Source: Pandoraea pnomenusa | GTDB taxonomy: Bacteria; Pseudomonadota; Gammaproteobacteria; Burkholderiales; Burkholderiaceae | Length of the DNA: 64,000 bases | Reading direction: 5' to 3' | NCBI RefSeq assembly: GCF_000767615.3 | Contig: NZ_CP009553.3 | Coordinates: 4,216,001-4,280,000 of the forward strand | Part shown: positions 1 through 10,854 of the stretch, one piece after another | Layout of the letters: each line of letters opens with the position of its first letter | Position numbering within the stretch: the first letter of the stretch is position 1 | Translations under genes and position numbers: made by a program | Notes under the pieces: model-generated | Seen by the model: only the letters and a program-made list of their open reading frames with translations | The model's database searches: none | Told to the model about the DNA's origin: nothing

Positions 1-1362
1 TTCGGCGCGGAAGGTCCAATCATCATGACGGGCGGCGCCCTGGGTTCGCTCATCGCGCAGCACTTTCACCTGAGCGCCGCCGAGCGCAAGACGCTGCTCG
101 TCGCGGGCGCGACCGCCGGCATGACGGCGGTGTTCGGCACACCGGTCGCGGCCGTGCTGCTCGCCGTGGAACTGCTGCTGTTCGAATGGCGCCCGCGCAG
201 TCTTCTGCCGGTCATCACGGCCTGCGCGGTCGCGGGCTTCGCCCGACCGCTGTTGCTCGACGCCGGCCCGCTCTTCCCGCTGACGACGCCGGCCGTCGCC
301 CCGGTCGCGCTGCTCTCGTGCGTGATCGCCGGCGTTTGCGCGGGCATGCTGTCCGCCGGTATGTCGCGGGCGCTCTACGCCATCGAAGATGCTTTTCACA
401 AACTGCCGGTGCACTGGATGTGGTGGCCGGCCATCGGCGGTCTCGCGGTCGGCATCGGCGGCTACTTCCAGCCGCGCGCGCTCGGCGTGGGATACGACGT
501 GATCGCCGACCTGCTCAACGGCCACTTCTCGATGCATGCCGCGCTGGCCCTGCTGCTCGTGAAAGCCGTCATCTGGGCGATTGCGCTCGGCTCGTGCACT
601 TCGGGCGGTGTCCTCGCGCCGTTGCTCATGATCGGCGCGGGGCTGGGCACGCTGCTCGCCCCGGTGCTACCCGGCGGCGACGTCTCGCTGTGGGCGCTCG
701 TGTGCATGGCCGCAACGCTGGCCGGGGTGCTCGGCGCGCCGCTCACGGCGATCGTGTTCGCGCTGGGTCTCACGCACGACGCCAATGCCCTGCTGCCGCT
801 GCTGCTGACCTGCGGCATCTCCTACGGCGTGACGATCTGGATCATGCCGCGCTCGATCATGACCGAGAAGATCGCGCGTCGCGGGCGCCACATTCACCGC
901 GAGTACGGGGTCGACCCACTCGAACGCCTGCACGTGGGCGAGTTGATGACGCGCGAGCCGGAGTCGCTCGATGCGTCCCTGTCGATCGACGAGGCGGCTC
1001 GCACGGCGTTCGGCGCCGGACAGCGTCATCGCGCCTACCCGGTCGTCGACGCCGCGCACACCGTGCTGGGCATGGTGGATCGCCAGGCGCTCACACGCGC
1101 GCAAACGCAAGGGTTGCAAACGCTGGGGCAACTCTACGGGGTGAATCCGCCCCTCGTGGCATTGCCCTCGGAAACCGGGCGCATCGTCTCCGCGCGCTTC
1201 GCCGCGCATCATCTGGAGCGACTGCCGGTGGTGAGCGACGCCACATCGCGCAAGCTGATCGGCATCATCAGCCGCAGCGATCTCGTCAAGCCGGCCGAGC
1301 ACTGGCGCTCCGAGGAAGAAGTGCGCGAGCGCATGATTCATCTCGGACGGCGACGCAACTGA
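1..1362 (+). CDS. ClC-family chloride channel/transporter with C-terminal CBS domains (5' end missing)
   Basis: Inner-membrane ClC protein moving chloride, possibly in exchange for protons. The frame is open from base 1 and begins FGAEGP, matching the family's GxEGP ion-pathway motif, so the start and the first helices lie upstream of the window. 453 residues are visible. Hydrophobic helices run to about visible residue 280. GGVLAP near residue 200 is the position of the family GxFxP motif, with Leu in place of Phe. Two CBS domains follow (about 310-360 and 385-445), which in this family bind nucleotides and modulate gating. The identity is firm; channel versus antiporter cannot be decided without the missing part. 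Confidence 0.9.
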   Translation, partial: FGAEGPIIMTGGALGSLIAQHFHLSAAERKTLLVAGATAGMTAVFGTPVAAVLLAVELLLFEWRPRSLLPVITACAVAGFARPLLLDAGPLFPLTTPAVAPVALLSCVIAGVCAGMLSAGMSRALYAIEDAFHKLPVHWMWWPAIGGLAVGIGGYFQPRALGVGYDVIADLLNGHFSMHAALALLLVKAVIWAIALGSCTSGGVLAPLLMIGAGLGTLLAPVLPGGDVSLWALVCMAATLAGVLGAPLTAIVFALGLTHDANALLPLLLTCGISYGVTIWIMPRSIMTEKIARRGRHIHREYGVDPLERLHVGELMTREPESLDASLSIDEAARTAFGAGQRHRAYPVVDAAHTVLGMVDRQALTRAQTQGLQTLGQLYGVNPPLVALPSETGRIVSARFAAHHLERLPVVSDATSRKLIGIISRSDLVKPAEHWRSEEEVRERMIHLGRRRN

Positions 1363-1521
1363 ACGCCGTTGCGCCGGCAGGCATCCGGTTCGTCACCCGC
1401 GGGACGCTCGACCCGAGCGCTTCGCGGCGTCTTCCTCTAAGCCGTGGGTGGATTCAAGGCGCGCAACCCGGCCGCCGCGATGGCTATGATCGACGCACCG
1501 GCAAGACGCTGAGCGCCGGCG

Positions 1522-1548
1522 AAAAAAAGGCGGCGCACCTGGCGCCGC
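1522..1548 (-). terminator. Rho-independent terminator of the pcaK-like gene
   Basis: On the minus strand a GCGGCGC/GCGCCGC stem with a 5-base loop (1530-1548) is followed by seven T (1522-1528). It lies about 55 bases past the stop of the MFS gene ending at 1605. Confidence 0.75.
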
Positions 1549-1604
1549 GTTCGGTACTGCCACACGTAATGGGGGTTGGGCCGGGCGGAGGTCGCCGCCG
1601 ACGG

Positions 1605-2981
1605 TCAGTGCATCGCCGCGGAATTGCGTGCGTCGGACGATGCCGCCGCGCTCACGCCGTTGGCACGTTCCCAGGCATTCTTGGCGAGCAGTGCGACGGT
1701 GGCGATCAGGGCCGGAATCGCGAGCAGCGAAAACGTCGAGGCGAAGCCCAGATGACGACGCATCAGTTCGGCGCCGAGCAACGCACCGGCGATGCCGCCG
1801 AAGCGCCCGATGCCCAGCATCCACGCCACGCCCGTGGCGCGGCCGTGCGTCGGGTAGAACATGGCCGCCAGCGACGGCATCGACGACTGTGCGCCGTTCA
1901 TCGCCGTGCCAGCCAGGAAAATCAGCGCGACGAGCAGTCCGATATTGCCCATCGCCTGCCCCACCGCGTACACCAGCACGGCCGTGAGCGCGTAGCCGGC
2001 CGCCACCACCTTCTGCGCGTTGAACCGGTCCATGAACCAACCGGACAGAATCGTACCGATGCCGCCGCCCAGCGGGAAGAGCGCGGTGATCAGCGCCGCG
2101 CGCTCGATCGTGAAGCCGGCGTCCTTGAACAGAATCGGCATCCAGCTCGTGAGCAGATAGAAGATCACGAGCCCCATGAAGTAGGTGGCCCACAGCATCA
2201 GCGAACCGAAGCCGTATTGCTTCGAGAGCACGACACCGATGGCCGACCCGGCATGCTTCGGCGCCGCTTCGTTCACCGTGAACGCGCCCACATCGTCGAA
2301 CGACTCCCCCGAAATGCGCGACAGAATGCGGCGCACGCGATCGATCGGCTTGCCCTGCACCACGAGGAACTTGACCGACTCCGGCAGGCAGAGCACCAGC
2401 AGGACCGACAGCACCAGCGGCAGCACGCCGCCGAGCACCAGCACACTGTGCCAGCCGAAATGCGGAATCAGCCACGAGGCGACGAAGCCGCCGACCGAGG
2501 CGCCGAGCGGGAACCCGCAGAACATCGTGTTGACGATCACCGCGCGGCGCGGTTGGGGCGCGTATTCGGAAATCAGCGTCACGGCGTTGGGCATGGCGGC
2601 GCCCAGCCCGAGCCCGGTCAGAAAGCGCAGCACCGTGAGCGTTTCGAGATCTTGCGCGAACGCCGTGGCAAGACTCGCCACGCCGAAGAAGACCACGGAG
2701 AGCACCAGCATCGTCTTGCGGCCGAGCCGGTCGGCGAGCGGCCCGGCGAAGATCGCCCCGCCCGCCAGGCCGAACAGCGCCGCCGAAAGCACCGGTCCGA
2801 GCGAGCCCTTGTCGATGTGCCACTGCTGCACGAGCGCCGGCGCAATGTAGCCGATGGCAGCGGTATCGAAGCCGTCGATGGCGACGATGAAGAAACACAG
2901 GATCAGCACCAGCCACTGATAGCCGGAAAAGCGTTGTGCGTTGATATAGGCGGGCACATCCACCGTGCGCGGTTGCGTCAT
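1605..2981 (-). CDS. pcaK: MFS aromatic acid:H+ symporter (4-hydroxybenzoate/protocatechuate uptake)
   Basis: Twelve-helix major facilitator of the AAHS family, 458 residues, importing aromatic acids across the inner membrane. Helix 1 carries the AAHS signature (AIDGFDTAAIGY), and the loop between helices 2 and 3 reads DRLGRKTM, the MFS loop motif. The start at 2981 is chosen because AGGAGA lies 7-8 bases upstream; an upstream in-frame start (3020) adds 13 residues without a better site. It sits next to pobA on the same strand, which fits 4-hydroxybenzoate or protocatechuate as substrate. The substrate is inferred from context, since AAHS paralogues also carry other benzoates. Confidence 0.82.
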   Translation of the reverse strand: MTQPRTVDVPAYINAQRFSGYQWLVLILCFFIVAIDGFDTAAIGYIAPALVQQWHIDKGSLGPVLSAALFGLAGGAIFAGPLADRLGRKTMLVLSVVFFGVASLATAFAQDLETLTVLRFLTGLGLGAAMPNAVTLISEYAPQPRRAVIVNTMFCGFPLGASVGGFVASWLIPHFGWHSVLVLGGVLPLVLSVLLVLCLPESVKFLVVQGKPIDRVRRILSRISGESFDDVGAFTVNEAAPKHAGSAIGVVLSKQYGFGSLMLWATYFMGLVIFYLLTSWMPILFKDAGFTIERAALITALFPLGGGIGTILSGWFMDRFNAQKVVAAGYALTAVLVYAVGQAMGNIGLLVALIFLAGTAMNGAQSSMPSLAAMFYPTHGRATGVAWMLGIGRFGGIAGALLGAELMRRHLGFASTFSLLAIPALIATVALLAKNAWERANGVSAAASSDARNSAAMH

Positions 2982-3266
2982 GAAACTGTCTCCTGGGGGC
3001 GTGGCCGCCCCGCTTGTCATCCCATTATTGTTATTGGAATCCGGCGTCGCCCGTATGCGTGCCTTGGGTCGGGGGTGGCGCGCGTTGCCTGCCCGGCGGC
3101 GTCTCGAATTCCGACGCTACTGTACGACGTTCGACGGCTCCTCGAAATGATCTTTCGTCAGGCCATCCATAACAGGGGGTTATGGTCGGCGGCGCCGGTC
3201 GCGGCAGCTGCGGCGGTCGGGCAGCCGCCACACCCACAGCGCCAGCGCTTTATCGGCCTGCCGCGA

Positions 3267-4604
<1,338 letters not shown>

Positions 4605-4724
4605 TCATACCTTGTCACGAGGAGCGAATGCGTCATATCTTATGGAGCACGCGCGTCGCATTGAATGGATGAATCGACGACTTTCTTGTACTTTTTCGAC
4701 AACTTCGTCCGAGGGAAAACCAGT

Positions 4725-5654
4725 ATGTCAGGCGCGTCATCACGGCTGCGCGCGGCGCGCGAGACGATCCCCGAATTTTCGCTGTATGGCGAGATGGCGG
4801 AAACCGACAGTGCGGATTTCGTCCATATCGAATGGATCGAAACGCGCAGCCGACTCTATGACTGGCACATCGACACGCACCGGCATCTGGGGCTGTTTCA
4901 GGTACTCGCGATCTTCGAGGGCACGGTCGAAGCCAACGTCGACGAGTCCACCTGGGTCGTCGAGGGACCGGCCGTCATCACGGTGCACCCTTCGGCGGTG
5001 CACAACTTCCGCTTCTCGCGCGGCGCGCACGGCTTCGTGCTCACCATGGCACAGAGTGTGCCGTTCGACACGTCCATCGGTGCGGATGCCGACATGGCCG
5101 CGCTGCTGCGCAAGCCCTGGCTCTTCACGCTCGGCGACGCCCCCCAGACCCGCGATCGTCTCTACACCCTGCTCGGGTTGATCATGGACGAATTCTCGCG
5201 GCCGCAACTGGGGCACGGGGAAATGGTCGGATGGCTCACGCGTAGCGTGCTGCTGCTGCTCGCACGGCTGCATGCCCACCACGATTCGGCCACCCGCGCG
5301 GGGCGTACCGAACTGGATCTTTTCGCGCGCTTTCGCGCGCTCGTGGAAGCGCATTACACCGAAGCATGGGCCGTGCCCACGTATGCCGAACGACTGCACG
5401 TGACCGAGAGCAAGCTCAATCGGCTTTGCCGCCGCATCGCGGGCAAGTCGGCGTTCGATCTGGTGCAGGATCGCCTGATGCTCGAGGCCCGGCGCAAGCT
5501 CATCTACATCCCCGCGCCCGTCTCGCATGTGGCATACGAACTCGGATTTCAGGATCCGGCCTACTTCTGCCGCGTTTTCAAGCGGCATGTCGGCGTTACG
5601 CCGTCGACCTTCCGGCGCGACGCGCAACACGCCCATCTGGGCGACGAACCGTAA
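4725..5654 (+). CDS. pobR: AraC-family activator, probable regulator of pobA
   Basis: Cytosolic transcription factor of 309 residues with an N-terminal cupin-like effector domain (IPEFSLYGE near residue 15, then HIDTHRHLGLFQ) and a C-terminal double helix-turn-helix AraC domain (about 205-300, with LHVTESKLNRLCRRIAGKS and the second helix AYELGFQDPAYFCRVFKRH). AraC-type PobR/PobC proteins respond to 4-hydroxybenzoate. The divergent position against pobA supports that role. The start at 4725 is preferred because GAGGGA lies 8 bases upstream; 4665 is also open. The effector is inferred. Confidence 0.85.
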   Translation: MSGASSRLRAARETIPEFSLYGEMAETDSADFVHIEWIETRSRLYDWHIDTHRHLGLFQVLAIFEGTVEANVDESTWVVEGPAVITVHPSAVHNFRFSRGAHGFVLTMAQSVPFDTSIGADADMAALLRKPWLFTLGDAPQTRDRLYTLLGLIMDEFSRPQLGHGEMVGWLTRSVLLLLARLHAHHDSATRAGRTELDLFARFRALVEAHYTEAWAVPTYAERLHVTESKLNRLCRRIAGKSAFDLVQDRLMLEARRKLIYIPAPVSHVAYELGFQDPAYFCRVFKRHVGVTPSTFRRDAQHAHLGDEP

Positions 5655-5659
5655 ACTCC

Positions 5660-5700
5660 GGGGCGGGTTGGCGGGGCAACGCCGTCGCGCGCCCCGCCCC
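5660..5700. terminator. GC-rich hairpin between convergent genes
   Basis: GGGGCGGG (5660-5667) can pair with CCCGCCCC (5693-5700) between the convergent ends of pobR and pcaD. There is no clear T tract, so a terminator role for either strand is only likely, not shown. Confidence 0.45.
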
Positions 5701-5706
5701 GCGCTC

Positions 5707-6528
5707 TCACGCCGTCATCGGCACGGCGCCGACCGGCGTCTTCCCCCGCAGGAAAGTCAGCAGCGCCTCGGTCACGGCGCTCGCGCATTCGATGTTCGAC
5801 AGATGCGCGCCGGGCACGATGACCTGGCGTGCGCCGCGAATGCGCTCGACGATGGCCGTCGACATGACCGGCGGCGTGGCGAGATCGCCCTCACCGGTGA
5901 CGACCAGCGTGGGCGCCTCGATCGCGGCAATCTCGTCGAGCTGGTTCATGTCGCGCACCGCGGCGCACGCCGCCGCATAGCCCGGCGCCGAGAGTGAGCG
6001 GAACATCGCCTTCATGCGCTCGACGAGCGCCGGTTCGCGCTGCGCGAACGCCGGCGTGAACCAGCGCGACACCACCGCATCGACGACGGCCGCCATGCCT
6101 TCGGATTGCACGGCACGAATGCGCGCGTTCCAGCCGTCCTCACCGCCGATGTGCGCGGACGAGCACACGATCGCCAGACGCGCCAGGCGATGCGGCGCAT
6201 GAATGCCCAGCCACATGCCCGTCATCCCGCCCATCGACACGCCCGCCAGACTCGCGCGCCCGATCTCCAACGCATCGAGCAGCGCAAGCACGTCGCGGCC
6301 GAGCTGGCCGATCGTGTACGGACCCGGCGTCACCGACGATCCGCCGTGGCCGCGCGTGTCGTAACGAATCACCCGGAATTCCCGGGCGAGCGCGGGCACC
6401 TGCGGTGCCCACATGTCGAGTGTGGTGCCCAGCGAGTTCGACAGCACCAGCGCGGGTGCGCTCTCGTCGCCATCGATCGCCACACGCAGCGTGGCGCCGT
6501 CGACTTCGATCAAACGTTCCATCGTCAT
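5707..6528 (-). CDS. pcaD: 3-oxoadipate enol-lactonase
   Basis: Alpha/beta hydrolase of 273 residues that opens beta-ketoadipate enol-lactone to beta-ketoadipate, after the PcaC step. The nucleophile elbow is GVSMGG, preceded by the oxyanion-region motif DTRGHGGSS, and the terminal catalytic His lies in the PGAHLSN segment. The start at 6528 is set by GAGGAGG 8 bases upstream; a longer frame to 6669 only reads back through pcaC. It follows pcaC by 13 bases, the last gene of pcaHGBCD. Confidence 0.93.
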   Translation of the reverse strand: MTMERLIEVDGATLRVAIDGDESAPALVLSNSLGTTLDMWAPQVPALAREFRVIRYDTRGHGGSSVTPGPYTIGQLGRDVLALLDALEIGRASLAGVSMGGMTGMWLGIHAPHRLARLAIVCSSAHIGGEDGWNARIRAVQSEGMAAVVDAVVSRWFTPAFAQREPALVERMKAMFRSLSAPGYAAACAAVRDMNQLDEIAAIEAPTLVVTGEGDLATPPVMSTAIVERIRGARQVIVPGAHLSNIECASAVTEALLTFLRGKTPVGAVPMTA

Positions 6529-6541
6529 GCGGTCCGCCTCC

Positions 6542-6967
6542 TCAGCCCTGAGCGCCATCGCGCGCGCGCGTGGTCGAACCGGGGTTGGCGGCTTCCATCT
6601 CCGCGAAGACTTTCTCTGCGTCGTGGATCGCCTGGTTCGCCGCGGGCAGACCGCAATACAGCGCGGCATGCAGGAACAGTTCCTTCATCTCCTCCCGCGT
6701 CACACCGTTGTTGAAGGCGGCACGCACATGCATGCGAAATTCATCGCCGCGGTTGAGCGCGATGAGCAGCGAGAGGGTGACCATGCTGCGCATGTGGCGC
6801 GTGAGGCCCGGACGTGTCCACACGTCTCCCCACGCAAAGCGCGTAATGAAATTCTGGAAGTCGTCGTTGAAGTCGTTGATGTGGCTGAGCGAGCGGTCCA
6901 CGTGCGCATCGCCGAGTACGGCGCGGCGCACCTGCATGCCGTTGTCGTAGCGTTCCTGATCGTTCAT
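6542..6967 (-). CDS. pcaC: 4-carboxymuconolactone decarboxylase
   Basis: Small cytosolic enzyme (141 residues) that decarboxylates gamma-carboxymuconolactone to the enol-lactone. It shows the carboxymuconolactone decarboxylase fold signature: FAWGDVWTRPGL, then a helix LLIALNRGDEFRMHVRAA and EMKELFLHAALYCGLPAA. The start (6967) overlaps the pcaB stop as ATGA, so the two are translationally coupled, and AGGAAA lies just upstream. It is a stand-alone gene, not the PcaL fusion to pcaD seen in some bacteria. Confidence 0.94.
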   Translation of the reverse strand: MNDQERYDNGMQVRRAVLGDAHVDRSLSHINDFNDDFQNFITRFAWGDVWTRPGLTRHMRSMVTLSLLIALNRGDEFRMHVRAAFNNGVTREEMKELFLHAALYCGLPAANQAIHDAEKVFAEMEAANPGSTTRARDGAQG

Positions 6968-8340
6968 TGGGATTTCCTGGCGGAGAGGTTGAGCGCGAGC
7001 GCCGCATCGGCCAGCGCGAGCACGCGGCTCACGAACGTGTCTGCGGCGCCCAGATAATGTTGCGGATCGGTCAGACGTTCGAGCGTCTCGCCGGAAAGAG
7101 TGCTGGCGATCCCGGTGTCGTCGCGCAGCACGTCGAGCAGATGACGCTGCCGCGCGATGGCTTCGCGGCAGCAGGCCTCCACGCGGCGGTGCGCTTCGAG
7201 CCGGCCCATGGACTCGCCCAGCGCCATGGTCACGGCCTCGGCCATGATCAGCCCGCGCGTGATGTCCACGTTCTCGCGCATGCGCGCGGTGTCGACGGTC
7301 CAGTCCGCCACGAGCGTGCGTGCCGTCGCCAAGGCCCCACCGCACAACATCAGCAGTTCGGGCAATGCTTCCCATTCGGCGTGCCAGGTGCCAAGACCAC
7401 GCTCATGGTCCTGCTGCATGGCGGAGAACAGCGTGGCGGCGAGTTGCGGCGTGCGCGCCGCGGCGGTGAGTATCGCCGCGCAGCCGACCGGGTTGCGTTT
7501 GTGCGGCATGGTGGACGAGCCGCCGCGTCCCGGTCCCGACGCCTCGGCGATCTCGCCGACTTCGGTCTGCGTGAGCATGGCCGTGTCGCGTGCGAACTTG
7601 CCGAGTGAGCCGGTGAGCGATGCGGCCCAGCTGCCCACGCGCACGATGCGGTCGCGCTGGCCGTGCCAGGGCGTCGCGGCGTTGCGCAGGCCGAGATGCC
7701 GGGCAAGCGCCGCGGCCACCGCCGGGCCATGCCCGCCGAGCGACGCCAGCGTACCCGCCGCACCGCCAAACTGCACACACAGGGCTTGCTCGCGCACCTC
7801 GGCCAATTCGGCCCGGGCGCGCAGCAACGCGTCGAGCGTGCCGGCGAGCTTGAGCCCGAACGTGATCGGCAAGGCATGCTGCAACCAGGTGCGTCCGATC
7901 ATGACGGTGGCGCGGTGCTGCCGGACCTGCTCGGCCAGTTGCGCGACCAGGCCGTCGAGGTCGGCGCCGAGATCGTCGAGCGCGCCGCGCACTTGCAGCA
8001 CGAGGCCGGTGTCGATGGCGTCCTGGCTGGTGGCCCCCCAGTGCACGAAGCGCGCGGCTTCGGCGTCGCGCGCGGCAACGAGGGCGGTGAGTTGCTTGAC
8101 CAGGGGGATGGCTAGGTTGCCCGCGCGGGCCGCGGCATCGCGCAGCGCGGGCCAATCGAGGTCGCCGGCGCGCGCGGCGGCGGCAATCGGGGCGACGGCT
8201 GCGCCCGGAATTACTCCGGTTTCGGCTTCGGCGGCGGCAAGCGCCGCTTCGAAGTCGAGCATGCCCTGAAGCGTGGCGTCGCGCGAAAAACGCGCCGTCA
8301 CGGCGGAGCCGCGCAGCAAGGAGTCAAGCAGTTCCGTCAT
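6964..8340 (-). CDS. pcaB: 3-carboxy-cis,cis-muconate cycloisomerase
   Basis: Member of the fumarase/aspartase superfamily, 458 residues, cyclising beta-carboxymuconate to gamma-carboxymuconolactone. The superfamily signature GRGGSSTMPHKRNP lies near residue 275; the N-terminal SAVTARFSRDATLQGMLDFE segment and the WGATSQDAIDTG loop (near residue 105) are also typical. It is the third gene of the operon, separated from pcaG by 111 bases holding a long hairpin, and it overlaps pcaC by four bases. The length is slightly above the common 440-450. Confidence 0.94.
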   Translation of the reverse strand: MTELLDSLLRGSAVTARFSRDATLQGMLDFEAALAAAEAETGVIPGAAVAPIAAAARAGDLDWPALRDAAARAGNLAIPLVKQLTALVAARDAEAARFVHWGATSQDAIDTGLVLQVRGALDDLGADLDGLVAQLAEQVRQHRATVMIGRTWLQHALPITFGLKLAGTLDALLRARAELAEVREQALCVQFGGAAGTLASLGGHGPAVAAALARHLGLRNAATPWHGQRDRIVRVGSWAASLTGSLGKFARDTAMLTQTEVGEIAEASGPGRGGSSTMPHKRNPVGCAAILTAAARTPQLAATLFSAMQQDHERGLGTWHAEWEALPELLMLCGGALATARTLVADWTVDTARMRENVDITRGLIMAEAVTMALGESMGRLEAHRRVEACCREAIARQRHLLDVLRDDTGIASTLSGETLERLTDPQHYLGAADTFVSRVLALADAALALNLSARKSQ

Positions 8341-8382
8341 CGGAGAATCGATGGTTGGTGCGTTGCAAAAATGCAGATACGA

Positions 8383-8420
8383 CCTCGGGCCGCCGGCACC
8401 ATCGTGCCGGCAGCCCGAGG
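8383..8420 (-). terminator. Interrupted 38-base hairpin between pcaG and pcaB
   Basis: Two 8-bp stems stack: CCTCGGGC with GCCCGAGG and GCCGGCAC with GTGCCGGC, closed by a CATC loop, with one unpaired base on each side. On the minus strand it is followed by a loose T tract (ATTTTTGC, 8366-8373). It could attenuate transcription or protect the pcaHG message. Either role is inferred from structure only. Confidence 0.5.
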
Positions 8421-8451
8421 CCGCGCCAGTTTCAGCCTTGCATGACCGACA

Positions 8452-9042
<591 letters not shown>

Positions 9043-9045
9043 GAC

Positions 9046-9756
9046 TCAGGACTCCATCGGCGTTTGGTCGGCACCGCGCAGCACGATGTCGAATTCATAA
9101 CCCAGCGCGTACTCGGGCTCCGTGATATCCATCGAGAAGCGCGCGATCAAACGGTCCCGGGCGTGCGCCGGCGTGGCCTGGAAGATCGGATCGTAGGCCA
9201 GCAGCGGGTCGCCCGGGAAATACATCTGCGTCACCAGACGGGTCGCGAAGTAATGGCCGAACACCGAAAAGTGAAGATGCTGCGGGCGCCATGCATTGTG
9301 GTGGTTCTTCCACGGGTAAGCGCCCGGCTTGATGGTCAGGAACCTGTAGCGGCCCTGCGCATCGGTCAGCGCGCGGCCGGCGCCGAGGAAGTTCGGGTCG
9401 AGCGGCGCGTCGTGCTGGTCCACCTTGTGCACGTAGCGGCCGCAGGCGTTGGCCTGCCACAGCTCCACGAGCGTGTTGGGGACCGGACGGCCACCCTCGT
9501 CGAGCACGCGGCCCGTGACGATCATCCGCTCGCCGAGGGGCTCGCCGTTGCGCACCGCATTACGCGTGAGATCACCGTCGAGCGCGCCGATGATGCCGTT
9601 GCCGTAGACCGGCGAGCGCAGATCGGCAAGGTTCTGCTTGACGGGGATGAGCAACTGCTTGGGACCGCGCAGCGCCGTGGACTTGTATCCGCTGTCGATG
9701 AGCCTGGGATGCGAATCCCAGTCGCGCGGGCGCAGGACGGTTGTCGTGTTCGACAT
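9046..9756 (-). CDS. pcaH: Protocatechuate 3,4-dioxygenase beta subunit
   Basis: Catalytic Fe(III) subunit, 236 residues. The Tyr-Tyr-His-His ligand set is visible: Tyr in NACGRYVHK, Tyr in KPGAYPWKN, and the two His in WRPQHLHFS. TGRVLDEGGRPVPNTLVELWQAN is the intradiol fold segment just before the first ligand. It is the first gene of pcaHGBCD and divergent from pcaQ; the 131-base gap holds an inverted repeat that may be the PcaQ site. Confidence 0.96.
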   Translation of the reverse strand: MSNTTTVLRPRDWDSHPRLIDSGYKSTALRGPKQLLIPVKQNLADLRSPVYGNGIIGALDGDLTRNAVRNGEPLGERMIVTGRVLDEGGRPVPNTLVELWQANACGRYVHKVDQHDAPLDPNFLGAGRALTDAQGRYRFLTIKPGAYPWKNHHNAWRPQHLHFSVFGHYFATRLVTQMYFPGDPLLAYDPIFQATPAHARDRLIARFSMDITEPEYALGYEFDIVLRGADQTPMES

Positions 9757-9825
9757 GGTCTCACTCCATTTCGTGTTGTCTGTCCGGGCAGGCGTCGTGG
9801 TCTGTCACCGGTCGGTTTTCGACAC

Positions 9826-9848
9826 TATATCCATAATCAAAGGATATA
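9826..9848. promoter_or_regulatory. Inverted repeat in the pcaH-pcaQ divergent promoter region
   Basis: TATATCC (9826-9832), nine bases, then GGATATA (9842-9848): 7-bp perfect arms of the size and spacing used by LysR-type regulators. Its place between pcaQ and its expected target makes it the best candidate PcaQ operator. It does not match the ATAACC-N4-GGTTAA type described for some alphaproteobacterial PcaQ. Confidence 0.55.
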
Positions 9849-9887
9849 TTTATTGACATTTTCTTAGGTTTTTCATAACTTTTGGGA

Positions 9888-10835
9888 ATGGAAAGACACC
9901 TGCTCGATGGGCGCATCAAGCTGCGCCATTTGCAATGCCTGCTGGCCGTGGCGCAGCACGGCAGCCTTCAGCGCGCCGCCGAAGCCCTGTCCATCACGCA
10001 ACCCGCCGTGAGCAAGACGATCGCCGAACTCGAGGGCCTGCTTGGCGTGCGTCTGTTCGAGCGCGGGCGCAACGGCGCCCGGCCCACCGCGCAGGCCGAG
10101 TTGTTCCTGCGGCATGCGGGGGCGAGCGTGAGCGCCCTGCGCCAGGGCATCGATGTGCTCTCGCGTGCCGTCGGCCAGACCGGCGGCGTGATCTCGCTTG
10201 CCGTGCTGCCCACGCTGGCCGCCGCCATGATGCCCTCCGTGCTCGAAACGTTCCGGCGGGAATGGCCCGGCATCGTGGTGCAGGTACACACCGGTGCGAA
10301 CCAGCAATTGCTCACCCGGCTCAAGTCCGGCGAAATGACGCTCGCGCTGGGCCGGATGTCCGACCCCGAGGGCATGGCGGGGCTCACGTTCGAGCACCTT
10401 TGCGCCACGCCGTTGTGCGTGGTGGTGCGCCCGGCGCATCCGCTCGTGCAGCAGCGTCGAGTGTCGATGGCCGATCTCGCGGATCATCACGTGATCCTGC
10501 CACCGCATGGCACGATCCTGCGTCATACGGCCGACAGCTTCTTGCGAGCGCATGGCGTGGGCACGCTCGACGACTATTCCGAGTTGCTTTCGATGTCGCT
10601 CGCCCGTGCCATGACGTTGCGCGACGACGTGGTGTGGATCGCCTCCGAGATCACCGTGCAGGACGATCTCGCCGACGGCACGCTGTGCGCGCTGCCCTTC
10701 GCCACGAACGGGACCGAGGAATCCATCGGCATTCTGTGGCGCAACGACACCGTGCCGACCCCGCCGGAGCAGACGCTCATCAGCGCCATGCGCGAAGCGG
10801 CGCGGGTGCGCTACGGCGTGCCGGGGCTGCGCTGA
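9888..10835 (+). CDS. pcaQ: LysR-type activator of the pca operon
   Basis: LysR-type regulator of about 315 residues. The N-terminal winged helix-turn-helix reads IKLRHLQCLLAVAQHGSLQRAAEALSI then TQPAVSKTIAELE; the C-terminal periplasmic-binding-like domain covers about 90-300. The IKLRHLQCLL opening and HLLDGR start are typical of PcaQ, which binds beta-carboxymuconate or its lactone and activates pca genes. The ATG at 9888 is taken; a TTG two codons upstream (9882) is possible and neither has a strong ribosome site. It is divergent from pcaH. Confidence 0.88.
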   Translation: MERHLLDGRIKLRHLQCLLAVAQHGSLQRAAEALSITQPAVSKTIAELEGLLGVRLFERGRNGARPTAQAELFLRHAGASVSALRQGIDVLSRAVGQTGGVISLAVLPTLAAAMMPSVLETFRREWPGIVVQVHTGANQQLLTRLKSGEMTLALGRMSDPEGMAGLTFEHLCATPLCVVVRPAHPLVQQRRVSMADLADHHVILPPHGTILRHTADSFLRAHGVGTLDDYSELLSMSLARAMTLRDDVVWIASEITVQDDLADGTLCALPFATNGTEESIGILWRNDTVPTPPEQTLISAMREAARVRYGVPGLR

Positions 10836-10854
10836 AGCGCTCGCGCGCGAGCCC

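Noticed and set aside
9853..9880. TTGACA and a CATAAC hexamer as a pcaQ promoter
   Set aside because: The transcript would begin at or after the start codon; the spacing makes it doubtful, so it is not listed as a feature.
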